Shown here: positions 54,879-63,886 of the stretch, one piece after another
Numbering within the stretch: position 1 is the first letter of the stretch
How the letters are laid out: each line of letters starts with the position of its first letter
NCBI RefSeq assembly: GCF_004364245.1
Contig: NZ_SOAV01000012.1
Location: 124,001 to 188,000, forward strand
Length of the DNA: 64,000 bases
Direction of reading: 5' to 3'
Source of the DNA: Streptomyces sp. BK208
Lineage (GTDB): Bacteria; Actinomycetota; Actinomycetes; Streptomycetales; Streptomycetaceae
Translations under genes and position numbers: made by a program
Notes under the pieces: generated by a model
Seen by the model: the letters and a program-made list of their open reading frames with translations, nothing else
What the model was told of the DNA's origin: nothing
Database searches by the model: none

Positions 54879-56363
54879 TTACGCCGCCAGCCGGGCCAGC
54901 GCCGCGTCGATCCGGGCCAGCGCCTTCTCCTTGCCCAGGACCTCGAGGGACTCGAAGAGGGGCAGGCCGACCGTGCGGCCGGTGACGGCGACGCGGACGG
55001 GGGCCTGGGCCTTGCCGAGCTTGAGGCCGTGGGCCTCGCCGGCGGCCAGGACGGCCTCCTTGAGCGACTCGGGGGACGACCAGTCGGCCGCGTCGAGCTT
55101 CTCGCGGGCCGTGGCCAGGAGGGCGTCCGAGCCCTCCTTCATCGCCTTGGCCCAGCTCGCCTCGTCGAGGACCGGCTCCGGCAGGAACAGGAAGTCGACG
55201 TTGTCGGTGATCTCGGAGAGAACCTTCAGGCGGGTCTGCGCGTGCGGCGCGATCGCCTGCCACTTGGCCTCGTCGAAGTCCTCGGGCGCCCAGGGGGCGG
55301 CGGGGGCCTTCAGCCAGGGGCGGCAACGCTCGGTGAAGTCCTTGGTCTCCAGCAGGCGGATGTGGTCGCCGTTGATCGCCTCGCACTTCTTCAGGTCGAA
55401 GCGCGCCGGGTTGGGCTGCACGTCGGAGACGTCGAAGGCGGCGACCATCTCCTCGATCGTGAAGATGTCCTGGTCCGCGGAGAGCGACCAGCCGAGGAGG
55501 GAGAGGTAGTTCAGCAGGCCCTCGGGGAGGAAGCCGCGCTCGCGGTAGAGGTTGAGGCTCGACTGCGGGTCGCGCTTGGAAAGCTTCTTGTTGCCCTCGC
55601 CCATGACGTACGGCAGGTGGCCGAAGGCGGGGATCTCCTTGGCGACGCCCAGCTCGATCAGCGCCTTGTACAGGGCGATCTGTCGCGGGGTGGAGGAGAG
55701 CAGGTCCTCGCCGCGCAGGACGTGGGTGATCTCCATCAGGGCGTCGTCGACCGGGTTCACCAGCGTGTAGAGCGGGGCGCCGTTGGCACGGACGATGCCG
55801 TAGTCCGGGACGTTCTCCGGGAGGTAGGTGATCTCGCCGCGGACCAGGTCCGTGAAGGTGATCGCCTCGTCGGGCATCCGGAAGCGGACGATCGGCTCGC
55901 GGCCCTGGGCCCGGTACTCCTCGACCCGCGCGGCGCTCAGGTCGCGGCAGTGGCCGTCGTAGCCGGACGGCTTGCCGGCGGCACGGGCGGCCTCGCGACG
56001 GCTGTCCAGCTCCTCCTGGGAGCAGTAGCAGTGGTAGGCGTGTCCGGCGTCGAGCAGCTTGCGGGCGACGTCCTTGTAGAGGTCCATGCGCTGCGACTGG
56101 CGGTACGGCGCGTGCGGGCCGCCGACCTCGGGGCCCTCGTCCCAGTCGAAGCCCAGCCAGCGCATCGAGTCGAGGAGCTGGTCGTACGACTCCTCGGAGT
56201 CGCGGGCCGCGTCGGTGTCCTCGATGCGGAAGACCAGCGTGCCCTGGTGGTGGCGCGCGAAGGCCCAGTTGAACAGGGCGGTGCGGACCAGGCCCACGTG
56301 GGGGTTGCCGGTGGGGGACGGACAGAATCGGACGCGTACGGGGGAGCCGGATGCGCTAGCCAC
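54879..56363 (-). CDS. gltX: glutamyl-tRNA synthetase
   Basis: 494 residues from GTG 56363. HIGH-type PSPTGNPHVG (15-24) and KLSKR for ATP. Its start overlaps the stop of the upstream FAH-family gene by 8 bases. In actinomycetes without GlnRS it is non-discriminating and also charges tRNA-Gln, later amidated by GatCAB. The Glu/Gln tRNA cluster next to it is therefore all served by this enzyme. Confidence 0.97.
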   Translation of the reverse strand: MASASGSPVRVRFCPSPTGNPHVGLVRTALFNWAFARHHQGTLVFRIEDTDAARDSEESYDQLLDSMRWLGFDWDEGPEVGGPHAPYRQSQRMDLYKDVARKLLDAGHAYHCYCSQEELDSRREAARAAGKPSGYDGHCRDLSAARVEEYRAQGREPIVRFRMPDEAITFTDLVRGEITYLPENVPDYGIVRANGAPLYTLVNPVDDALMEITHVLRGEDLLSSTPRQIALYKALIELGVAKEIPAFGHLPYVMGEGNKKLSKRDPQSSLNLYRERGFLPEGLLNYLSLLGWSLSADQDIFTIEEMVAAFDVSDVQPNPARFDLKKCEAINGDHIRLLETKDFTERCRPWLKAPAAPWAPEDFDEAKWQAIAPHAQTRLKVLSEITDNVDFLFLPEPVLDEASWAKAMKEGSDALLATAREKLDAADWSSPESLKEAVLAAGEAHGLKLGKAQAPVRVAVTGRTVGLPLFESLEVLGKEKALARIDAALARLAA

Positions 56364-57141
56364 GCTTGACAACCTTGTTGGTGAGAGTGCCGATGCCTTC
56401 GATGGTGACGGCGACCTCGTCGCCGACGTTGAGGGGGCCGACGCCGGCCGGGGTGCCCGTGAGGATCACGTCACCGGGAAGCAGCGTCATCGCCTCGGAG
56501 ATGTTGACGATCAGATCCTCGATGGAGTGGATCATCTCGCTGGTACGGCCGAGCTGGCGCTGGCCGCCGTTGACCGTGAGCTGGATCGTCAGGTCGGACG
56601 CGGCCGCGATGTCGAGGTCCGTCTCCACCCAGGGGCCCAGCGGGCACGAGGAGTCGAAGCCCTTGGCCCTGGCCCACTGCTTCTCGCGGCGCTGCACGTC
56701 GCGGGCGGTGACGTCGTTGGCGCAGGTGTAGCCGAAGATCACGTCCTGGACGCGGTCGCGCGGGACCTCGCGGCACATGCGGCCGATGACGACGGCGAGT
56801 TCGGCCTCGTGGTGCAGTTCCTCGGAGAAGGAGGGGTACTGGATGGCGTCGCCGGGGCCGATCACCGAGGTGGACGGCTTGAAGAAGGCGAACGGGGCGT
56901 CGGGCACCTCGTTGCCGAGTTCACGGGCGTGCTCGGCGTAGTTGCGCCCGAAGGCGACGACCTTGTTGGGGAGTACCGGCGGCAGGAGCCGCACCTTGCT
57001 CAGGGGCACCTTGGTGCCGGAGAGCTCGAAGTCCGCGAACGGGATGCCCTTGATGATGTCGAGGACGAGCTGGTCCGGCTGGTCGCCCTCGACCGCGCCG
57101 AAGGCGACGTTGCCGTCGATGGAGAACCTGGCGATGCGCAC
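56356..57141 (-). CDS. fumarylacetoacetate hydrolase family protein
   Basis: 261 residues. VAFGRNYAEHARELG, metal ligands E112 and E114 in HHEAELAVVIG, and D in GYTCANDVTARDVQ; GTPAGVGPL near the end. The class includes acylpyruvases, oxaloacetate decarboxylases and 2-hydroxyhepta-2,4-diene-1,7-dioate isomerases. The chemistry is not resolved by sequence. It probably shares a transcript with gltX. Confidence 0.93.
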   Translation of the reverse strand: MRIARFSIDGNVAFGAVEGDQPDQLVLDIIKGIPFADFELSGTKVPLSKVRLLPPVLPNKVVAFGRNYAEHARELGNEVPDAPFAFFKPSTSVIGPGDAIQYPSFSEELHHEAELAVVIGRMCREVPRDRVQDVIFGYTCANDVTARDVQRREKQWARAKGFDSSCPLGPWVETDLDIAAASDLTIQLTVNGGQRQLGRTSEMIHSIEDLIVNISEAMTLLPGDVILTGTPAGVGPLNVGDEVAVTIEGIGTLTNKVVKRG

Positions 57142-57212
57142 GGGTTGCTTGGCCCCTTGACTGAGCTGGCTGGAGTCTGACGCTCCAGGCTAACGCGGGG
57201 GAAGAGGCCGAG

Positions 57213-57236
57213 GGGCCGCCGGGAGAAGGGCGGCCC
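57213..57236 (-). terminator. hairpin after the ANPRRT peptide gene
   Basis: GGGCCGCC/GGCGGCCC stem, loop GGGAGAAG, between the peptide gene and the FAH-family gene. Likely separates the two transcripts. Confidence 0.6.
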
Positions 57237-57245
57237 TGTGTCGTA

Positions 57246-57434
57246 CTACTCTGCGACCGACGCGGCGACCGGGGCTTCCATGAGGATCGTGCGGCGGGGG
57301 TTGGCGGTCTGGGTGGGGAGCTCGACGGCGTGCTCCGGCTGCTCCGGCGTCTGCAGGTCGCCGGTGCCCTCGAGGTGAGCCAGCGTGGTGCGGCGCGGGT
57401 TGGCGATCTTGTGGAACATCATCGTCGTCTTCAC
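57246..57434 (-). CDS. small peptide with duplicated ANPRRT motif
   Basis: 62 residues. GTG start at 57434 (MKTTMMFHKIANPRRTTL), or an ATG four codons further in; no strong ribosome binding site. ANPRRTTL occurs at 11-18 and ANPRRTIL at 44-51, separated by an acidic Gln/Glu/Pro-rich segment. No signal peptide, no cysteine. GC-rich third positions fit coding. I do not recognise the family. It could be a ribosomally made precursor, an adaptor with two docking motifs, or a small regulator. The 602-base gap that follows leads to cvnA1. Confidence 0.7.
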   Translation of the reverse strand: MKTTMMFHKIANPRRTTLAHLEGTGDLQTPEQPEHAVELPTQTANPRRTILMEAPVAASVAE

Positions 57435-58036
57435 GGTTGAACGAGGCCCTGTCGTGTCCGGGCGCCCGAGGGCGTGGAAAAGCCCCTGCGAGGGCGCGGG
57501 TTGTCGGTTTTGCCTTCTCTGTAAAGCGTCAGGCTAAACATGTGATTCCCCGCCGACCGCGGGGGAGCCGGTCCCCAGCGTGTGAGTTTGCTCACTTATC
57601 AAGGGGCAAACAGGTCAATTGCGACGCCCTGGCGACTCCGACCAATCCGACATTGCCCACCCGAAGCCATCATTCCGCTGCTGATCATGTCGACTGGGAC
57701 ACCTCTTCCACCTCGGCGACTCGACCGCTTTCGTCCGGTTTGCGGGTGATCATCTTCTACGTCTGGTGACTCGGCCCTCACGTGGTGTCACGTATCTCAC
57801 GGCCTGCCCCACGGGCCTTGTTGGAGATCCTGCACTGTGCTGGAATTCCACGGACCGCCGCAGGATCGAGCCGGCGCGCAGGGGGCGCACACCAGCGCCG
57901 AGCGGCGGCGAGAAGGGGGAACCAGCGCCGGTCACTCACGACCAACACAGGGGCGTATTCAGGGCGCCCCGATGACGCCGACACCGTGTCCGACCGTTCA
58001 CGCGGAAGGGCGCCTGGTCCAGAGGTTGCGACGCTA
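57435..58036. other. divergent regulatory region, small peptide gene and cvnA1
   Basis: 602 bases. Inverted repeat GTGAG-TTTG-CTCAC at 57582-57595; AT-richer stretches at 57510-57545 and 57640-57700 for promoters in both directions. The frame upstream of cvnA1 remains open from 57782 but shows poor coding character and no strong start. Confidence 0.55.
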
Positions 58037-61000
58037 GTGCAGGGACGTTTCAAGAGGGATGGCAGCGCTTCGGCGGAGCCGGAGCCGCAGGGCGGGACTG
58101 GCCCCAAGGCCGTCAGCTCCTCGCCCCAGCACGCCCAGAACCCGGGCCAGACCCAGCCCGGCGACGGCGGGGAGCGCGCCGGTCAGGCGGCGGGCTCGTC
58201 CGCTCCCGGCCAGCAGCCGCCCGCCCGGCCGACCGCCGGTTCGACCGGCCCCGGCCCGCGAATAGCCCTGCGCAACTGGCGGATCTCCACGCGTCTGGTC
58301 TCGCTGCTGGCGCTTCCGGTGGTCGCGGCCACCTCGCTGGGCGCCCTGCGTATCAACCAGTCGGTCGACGACATCCAGCAGCTCGAGAACATGAAGCTGC
58401 TGACCGAGATGACCAAGCAGGCCACCGAGCTGGCGCACGCCCTCCAGGAGGAGCGCGACCAGTCCGCCGGCCCCCTGGCCCACGGCTCGAAGTCCAGCGC
58501 CATCGCCGTCAAGGGCGACCGTGAGCAGACCGACCGGGCCCTGAAGAACTTCCTCGACAAGTCCGAGCAGATCGACGCGGCGAGCAAGGACGGCAAGCTC
58601 GTCGGCGTCCGGGACAGCCTCGTCGGCATCGCGAGCGACCTGAACGACCTGACCAAGATCCGCAGCACGGCGTACACGGCGAAGGACAACTCGACCCAGA
58701 CGGTCGAGTCCTACCACCGCCTGATCACCCACCTGCTCGACCTCTCGCAGGACATGGCGGAGGCGACCAGCAACTCGGACATGATCCAGCGCACGCGCGC
58801 CCTGTCGGCCTTCTCCTCGGCCAAGGAGTACGCGTCCATCCAGCGCGCGGTCCTCGCCGCGGCGCTCCCCGCGAACACCACGGACAAGGGCGACCTCGCC
58901 GAGAACGACCGGCTGTACGCCCAGTCCGCGCTGCAGAGCCAGACGTCCGAGATCCGCAGCTTCAGCAGCATCTACGGCGACGGCGCGGAGGACCTGCTCA
59001 AGCCGATCACCGAGGGCAACCCGGTGATCGAGGCGTCCGACCAGTACGCGGGCCGCGCCCTCAGCAAGACCAACGGTCTGGGGAGCCTGAAGGTCCGGTC
59101 CTACCAGGACTGGCTGGACGACAGCTCCACCAAGATCCAGCAGATGAAGAACATCGAGCTGAAGCTGCTGGAGGACATGGAGCAGCAGGCCCGAGAGCTG
59201 CGCAACGAGTCCGAGCAAGAGGCCATCATCTCCGGTGTCCTCATCCTGCTCGTGCTCGGCGTCTCCCTGGTCGGCGCGTTCGTCGTGGCCCGGTCCATGA
59301 TCCGCTCGCTGCGCCGCCTGGAGGACACCGCGACCAAGGTCGCCCAGGACCGCCTGCCCGAGCTGGTCAAGCAGCTCTCCGAGACCGACCCGCAGGACGT
59401 CGACACGTCGGTGGAGTCCGTCGGTGTGCACTCCCGGGACGAGATCGGCCGAGTGGCCGCGGCCTTCGACGACGTGCACCGCGAGGCGGTCCGCCTCGCC
59501 GCCGAGCAGGCCCTGCTGCGGGGCAACGTCAACGCGATGTTCACCAACCTCTCGCGCCGTTCCCAGGGCCTCATCCAGCGTCAGCTCTCGCTCATCTCCG
59601 AACTGGAGTCCCGCGAGGCCGACCCGGACCAGCTGTCCTCGCTGTTCAAGCTCGACCACCTCGCCACGCGCATGCGCCGTAACGGTGAGAACCTCCTCGT
59701 CCTCGCCGGTGAGGAGCCCGGCCGCCGCTGGACGCGTCCGGTGCCGCTGGTCGACGTGCTCCGTGCCGCCGCCTCCGAGGTGGAGCAGTACGAGCGCATC
59801 GAGCTGGCCTCGGTGCCGAGCACCGAGGTCGCCGGCCGTGTGGTCAACGACCTCGTGCACCTGCTCGCCGAGCTGCTCGAGAACGCGACCTCGTTCTCCT
59901 CGCCGCAGACCAAGGTCAAGGTCACCGGTCACGCGCTGCCCGACGGCCGCGTGCTGATCGAGATCCACGACACCGGCATCGGCCTGTCGCCCGAGGACCT
60001 GGCCGCGATCAACGAGCGGCTCGCCTCGCCGCCCACCGTGGACGTCTCCGTCTCCCGCCGCATGGGTCTGTTCGTGGTCGGCCGCCTCTCGCAGCGTCAC
60101 GGCATCCGCATCCAGCTGCGTCCGTCCGACTCCGGCGGTACGACCGCGCTGGTCATGCTGCCCGTCGACGTCGCACAGGGCGGCCGCAAGCCGCAGCCCA
60201 AGCCGGGTCAGCCCGCCTCGGGCAACGGCGGTCCGGCCGCCGCCCAGGCCGCCGCCGGTGTCGCCGCGGCCCGCCGTGGCGGTCAGGGCGGCGGTGCCCT
60301 CGGTGGCGGTGGCGCCTTCGGCGGGGGCGGTGGCGGTGCCCTCGGCGCCGGCTCCCCCGGGGGACGGCTCGGTACCGGTCAGGGACCGCGGGCCGCACTC
60401 CCCGGACGCGACGCGGGCGGCCGTCCGGGTGCGCCGGGTGGCCCGCGCGGGCCCCAGGCCCCGGCGGCCCCGGGTCAGCAGAACCGCCCGGCTCCCGCCG
60501 GAGCCGGTGCCGGCGCCGGCGCCGGTCAGGCGCCCGGTGCCCCGCAGGGCCTGCAGGCCGCGGGCATGAACGCGCCGCAGGGCAACGCACCGGCGAACAA
60601 CGCCCCGCAGGGCCAGGACATGTTCGGCGGCCCGCGCACCCCCGCGGCGCCCCCGCAGCGCGGCAGGCGCGGGACCAACGGCGACGCCGAGCAGGGCCGT
60701 CGTCCGCAGCTGCCGCCGCGCGGCGGTCCGCGGGCCGAGCTGCCCGGCGGCAACCCGCAGCCGCGGGTGCCCAGCTGGAGCGACGAGAACGCGCAGCCGC
60801 CCGTGTCGCGGGCCTCGCTGGACGCCCCGCGCGGACACGACGAGCCGGACAGCTCCCGCACCGACCGGACCCCGCGCCCCGACGACCGGCAGGGCCCGGG
60901 CTCGACCGCGGAGATGCCCGCGGTGCCCCGGTTCGGCGAGCCCCAGTCCCCCGCCGCCACGGCCGAGTTCGCCCGCCCCGACTTCGACGCCCCGGCACCC

Positions 61001-61996
61001 CGGCGCGGCGAGCCGCAGGAGACGGGCCGGTTCGCCCAGCCCGGCCAGAACCGGTTCGAGGGCCAGGCCCCGTACGAGAACCAGTACGGGCAGGGTCAGT
61101 ACGACCAGGGTCAGGGCCAGTACGACCAGGGCCAGTACGACCAGGGCCGGTTCGGTGCGGACGCCCCGCACGACGACCGGTTCGCGCGGCCCGAGCCCGC
61201 CGCCCCGCAGCAGGGCGGCGGCCCCTTCGTCCGCTCGGACGTCTTCGGCGGGCAGCCCGCCCCGGCGGCGCCGAACGGCCCGTCCCCGGCCGACCGGTTC
61301 GCCGGTACCCAGGGCCACGACAACGGCTCGGCCGGGCAGCAGGACCTGCCGGCCCGTCAGAACCCGGCGGTCACCGGGCAGTTCGAGCGGCCCCACGTGG
61401 GCGGTGCGCAGGGCGGCAACGACTTCGGCGCTCCGCGTCCACCGGCCCCGCAGCGGCCGGCCGCGCAGGAGCCGGCGGGCCGGAACACGGGCGGCACTCC
61501 CCCGCAGCGACCCGAAGACGGTTGGGCCCTGCCCCCGGCCTCCGGTCCCGGTGACGGACGTACGCCGCTGTACGACACGCTGGAGACCAACTGGTTCCAC
61601 GGGGACCGCGAGACGAGGGCGCCCCAGGCCGCCCCGGCCGCGACCCCGGAGCCGCAGGCCGCCCAGCCCCAGACCCCGGCGGCCCCCCAGCGGCCGGCCA
61701 CCTCGGCCTGGCGCAGCTCGCCGAACGACGACCTCGTCCGGCAGGCGGAGCGCGTCAGGCAGCCGGCCGCGGGCGGGGTCACCACCTCCGGCCTCCCGCG
61801 CCGGGTCCCCCGGGCCAACCTCGTCCCGGGGACGGCTCAGCAGCAGTCGCACCAGAGCGGTCCGGCGGTTTCGCGTGCGCCCGACGACGTGCGCGGCCGG
61901 CTGACCAATCTCCGTCGGGGAATCGCACAGGGCCGTCAGGCCGGTACCAACCAGACCGGCAGCTACCCGCGGCCCACTCACCAGCAGGAGCGTTAG
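58037..61996 (+). CDS. cvnA1: conservon sensor-like histidine kinase CvnA1
   Basis: 1319 residues from GTG 58037 (MQGRFKRDGSASA). Disordered head (1-75), membrane segment about 86-105, extracellular NIT-type helical sensor (about 110-390), second membrane segment about 395-417, HAMP, then a kinase-like region with N box HLLAELLENATSF (about 610) and DTGIGLSPEDL. A classical phospho-acceptor histidine H box is not evident, so it may not autophosphorylate. The last 600 residues are Pro/Gln/Gly-rich with QYDQGQ repeats. Known S. coelicolor conservons couple this protein to a roadblock protein and a GTPase. An earlier GTG (57986) is an alternative. Confidence 0.9.
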   Translation: MQGRFKRDGSASAEPEPQGGTGPKAVSSSPQHAQNPGQTQPGDGGERAGQAAGSSAPGQQPPARPTAGSTGPGPRIALRNWRISTRLVSLLALPVVAATSLGALRINQSVDDIQQLENMKLLTEMTKQATELAHALQEERDQSAGPLAHGSKSSAIAVKGDREQTDRALKNFLDKSEQIDAASKDGKLVGVRDSLVGIASDLNDLTKIRSTAYTAKDNSTQTVESYHRLITHLLDLSQDMAEATSNSDMIQRTRALSAFSSAKEYASIQRAVLAAALPANTTDKGDLAENDRLYAQSALQSQTSEIRSFSSIYGDGAEDLLKPITEGNPVIEASDQYAGRALSKTNGLGSLKVRSYQDWLDDSSTKIQQMKNIELKLLEDMEQQARELRNESEQEAIISGVLILLVLGVSLVGAFVVARSMIRSLRRLEDTATKVAQDRLPELVKQLSETDPQDVDTSVESVGVHSRDEIGRVAAAFDDVHREAVRLAAEQALLRGNVNAMFTNLSRRSQGLIQRQLSLISELESREADPDQLSSLFKLDHLATRMRRNGENLLVLAGEEPGRRWTRPVPLVDVLRAAASEVEQYERIELASVPSTEVAGRVVNDLVHLLAELLENATSFSSPQTKVKVTGHALPDGRVLIEIHDTGIGLSPEDLAAINERLASPPTVDVSVSRRMGLFVVGRLSQRHGIRIQLRPSDSGGTTALVMLPVDVAQGGRKPQPKPGQPASGNGGPAAAQAAAGVAAARRGGQGGGALGGGGAFGGGGGGALGAGSPGGRLGTGQGPRAALPGRDAGGRPGAPGGPRGPQAPAAPGQQNRPAPAGAGAGAGAGQAPGAPQGLQAAGMNAPQGNAPANNAPQGQDMFGGPRTPAAPPQRGRRGTNGDAEQGRRPQLPPRGGPRAELPGGNPQPRVPSWSDENAQPPVSRASLDAPRGHDEPDSSRTDRTPRPDDRQGPGSTAEMPAVPRFGEPQSPAATAEFARPDFDAPAPRRGEPQETGRFAQPGQNRFEGQAPYENQYGQGQYDQGQGQYDQGQYDQGRFGADAPHDDRFARPEPAAPQQGGGPFVRSDVFGGQPAPAAPNGPSPADRFAGTQGHDNGSAGQQDLPARQNPAVTGQFERPHVGGAQGGNDFGAPRPPAPQRPAAQEPAGRNTGGTPPQRPEDGWALPPASGPGDGRTPLYDTLETNWFHGDRETRAPQAAPAATPEPQAAQPQTPAAPQRPATSAWRSSPNDDLVRQAERVRQPAAGGVTTSGLPRRVPRANLVPGTAQQQSHQSGPAVSRAPDDVRGRLTNLRRGIAQGRQAGTNQTGSYPRPTHQQER

Positions 61997-62419
61997 TTGA
62001 GCCCGATGAGCCAGGCGGCACAGAACCTCAACTGGTTGATCACGAATTTCGTGGACAACACCCCGGGGGTGTCCCACACCGTCGTCGTGTCCGCCGACGG
62101 ACTCCTCCTGGCGATGTCGGAGGGCTTCCCTCGCGACCGCGCCGACCAGCTCGCGGCCGTGGCCTCGGGGCTGACCTCGCTGACCGCCGGGGCGTCCCGG
62201 ATCTTCGAGGGCGGCAATGTGGCGCAGACGGTCGTGGAGATGGAGCGGGGATTCCTCTTCCTCATGTCCGTCTCGGACGGCTCGTCCCTGGCCGTTCTCG
62301 CGCACCCTGAGTGCGACATCGGCCTCGTCGGCTACGAGATGGCGCTCCTGGTCGACCGCGCGGGCGCGGTGCTCACACCGGACCTGCGCGCCGAACTACA
62401 AGGCAGTCTGCTCCACTGA
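61997..62419 (+). CDS. cvnB1: roadblock/LC7-type protein CvnB1
   Basis: 140 residues if TTG 61997 is used (AGGAG 7 bases upstream), or 137 from ATG 62006. SHTVVVSADGLLLAMSEG and EMERGFLFLMSVSDG are roadblock/LC7 features. Predicted regulator (GAP-like or scaffold) of the partner GTPase CvnD1. Begins directly at the cvnA1 stop. Confidence 0.92.
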   Translation: MSPMSQAAQNLNWLITNFVDNTPGVSHTVVVSADGLLLAMSEGFPRDRADQLAAVASGLTSLTAGASRIFEGGNVAQTVVEMERGFLFLMSVSDGSSLAVLAHPECDIGLVGYEMALLVDRAGAVLTPDLRAELQGSLLH

Positions 62420-62530
62420 TCGGCCCCGGCACCACCCGTGTTACCAAATCACCGTCCGGCCGCCACAATCCCCCCACCGGCCTCGTCAGACGGCTTGACT
62501 GACCGACTTGCTGTCCCGCCCGGAGGATTC

Positions 62531-62929
62531 ATGACCCCGCCCACCGCCTCTCATGATCCGTACGCGGAGCCGTACGAGGACGAGGGCGACCAGCCGCTGG
62601 TACGTCCTTATGCGATGACCGGCGGCCGGACCAGGCCGCGCTACCAGCTCGCCATCGAGGCGCTGATCAGCACGACGGCCGACCCGGCAGCGCTCATGGG
62701 ACTGCTCCCCGAGCACCAGCGGATCTGCCATCTGTGCCGCGAGGTGAAATCGGTGGCCGAGGTGTCGGCCCTGCTGGCGATGCCGCTCGGTGTGGCCCGG
62801 ATCCTGGTCGCGGACCTCGCGGAGGCCGGACTCGTCGCCATCCACCAGCCCGGCGGCGACGAGAACAACGGCGGTGCGCCTGACGTGACACTGCTCGAAA
62901 GGGTGCTCAGTGGACTTCGAAAGCTCTGA
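62531..62929 (+). CDS. cvnC1: DUF742 protein CvnC1
   Basis: 132 residues from ATG 62531, GGAGG upstream. DUF742 winged-helix-like core: RPYAMTGGRTRPRYQLAIEALI and EHQRICHLCREVKSVAEVSALL..., with two cysteines CHLC. Third conservon gene; overlaps cvnD1 by 20 bases. Confidence 0.93.
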   Translation: MTPPTASHDPYAEPYEDEGDQPLVRPYAMTGGRTRPRYQLAIEALISTTADPAALMGLLPEHQRICHLCREVKSVAEVSALLAMPLGVARILVADLAEAGLVAIHQPGGDENNGGAPDVTLLERVLSGLRKL

Positions 62930-63485
62930 CGGAGGGCGGGCGACCACCTCCGCGAAGATCGTGGTCGCCGGCGGCTTCGGCGTCGGCAAGACCACGTTCG
63001 TGGGAGCCGTCTCCGAGATCAACCCCCTGCGCACCGAGGCCGTGATGACCTCGGCGAGCGCCGGGATCGACGACCTCACGCACGCCGGGGACAAGACGAC
63101 CACGACGGTCGCCATGGACTTCGGCCGCATCACGCTCGACCAGGACCTGATCCTGTACCTGTTCGGTACGCCGGGCCAGGACCGGTTCTGGTTCATGTGG
63201 GACGACCTGGTGCGCGGCGCCATCGGCGCGGTCGTGCTGTGCGACACCCGCCGGCTGGCCGACTGCTTCCCCGCGGTGGACTACTTCGAGAACAGCGGCC
63301 TGCCGTTCGTCGTCGCCCTCAACGGCTTCGACGGTCAGCAGCCGTACTCTCCGGACGAGGTACGCGAGGCGCTGCAGATCGGCCCGGACACTCCGATCAT
63401 CACGACCGACGCCCGGCACCGCGCCGACGCCAAGTCCGCACTGATCACGCTGGTCGAGCACGCGCTGATGGCCCGCCTGCGGTAG
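62910..63485 (+). CDS. cvnD1: conservon small GTPase CvnD1
   Basis: 191 residues. GTG 62910 overlaps cvnC1. G1 GGFGVGKT (21-28). G3 is FGTPGQ, with F85 where D is canonical; G4 is NGFD (138-141) instead of NKxD. These are familiar substitutions in conservon GTPases. Membrane-associated switch regulated by CvnA/B. Confidence 0.94.
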   Translation: MDFESSDGGRATTSAKIVVAGGFGVGKTTFVGAVSEINPLRTEAVMTSASAGIDDLTHAGDKTTTTVAMDFGRITLDQDLILYLFGTPGQDRFWFMWDDLVRGAIGAVVLCDTRRLADCFPAVDYFENSGLPFVVALNGFDGQQPYSPDEVREALQIGPDTPIITTDARHRADAKSALITLVEHALMARLR

Positions 63486-63486
63486 G

Positions 63487-63522
63487 CCCGCCGACCGTCG
63501 CAGCCAAGTCGGCGGGTTTCTA
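63487..63522 (+). terminator. terminator after cvnD1
   Basis: CCCGCCGAC/GTCGGCGGG stem (63487-63495 and 63508-63516) then TTTCT. A second, larger hairpin with 16-base arms follows at 63544-63579. Confidence 0.85.
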
Positions 63523-63886
63523 CGTCACTTGTAGTAGACGGATCGGAGCCGACTGTGTCCTTTGACACGGTCGGCTCCGCTGTTCATAACGTTTCGGCAG
63601 AGGAATCGGGTGGTGCCGACACGCGACGCGGTCAGCTGGTCTCACTGCGCGCACGAACGCCCCGTCTTTTGACGGGCCTCGCTCTTTATGACCGTTTTAC
63701 GTGGGGCTTACATCACGTGTAACCCCCGCGTTCCACTGTTTGGAAGAGCGCTGGTCGCCGTGCTGGAATGCCAGAACTGCCCAATGGTCAAAGACGTACT
63801 CAGCAGTAGCGCGTACTTGATGACGACGGGGTTCTGAGACACAGCGGCACGACACAGGTGCCGACCGCCGAGAGGTTGTTGGTCGA
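63523..63886. other. intergenic region after cvnD1
   Basis: About 360 bases with no gene. Holds hairpin 63544-63579, CCCGTC/GACGGG hairpin 63661-63676, and inverted repeat TTACA-n5-TGTAA at 63708-63722 that could be an operator for the gene at 63887. Confidence 0.55.

Noticed and set aside
58034..62305. A 1423-codon open frame on the - strand across cvnA1
   Set aside because: Shadow of the GC-rich third positions of the real + strand gene; no family resemblance, low-complexity Arg/Gly/Leu composition.
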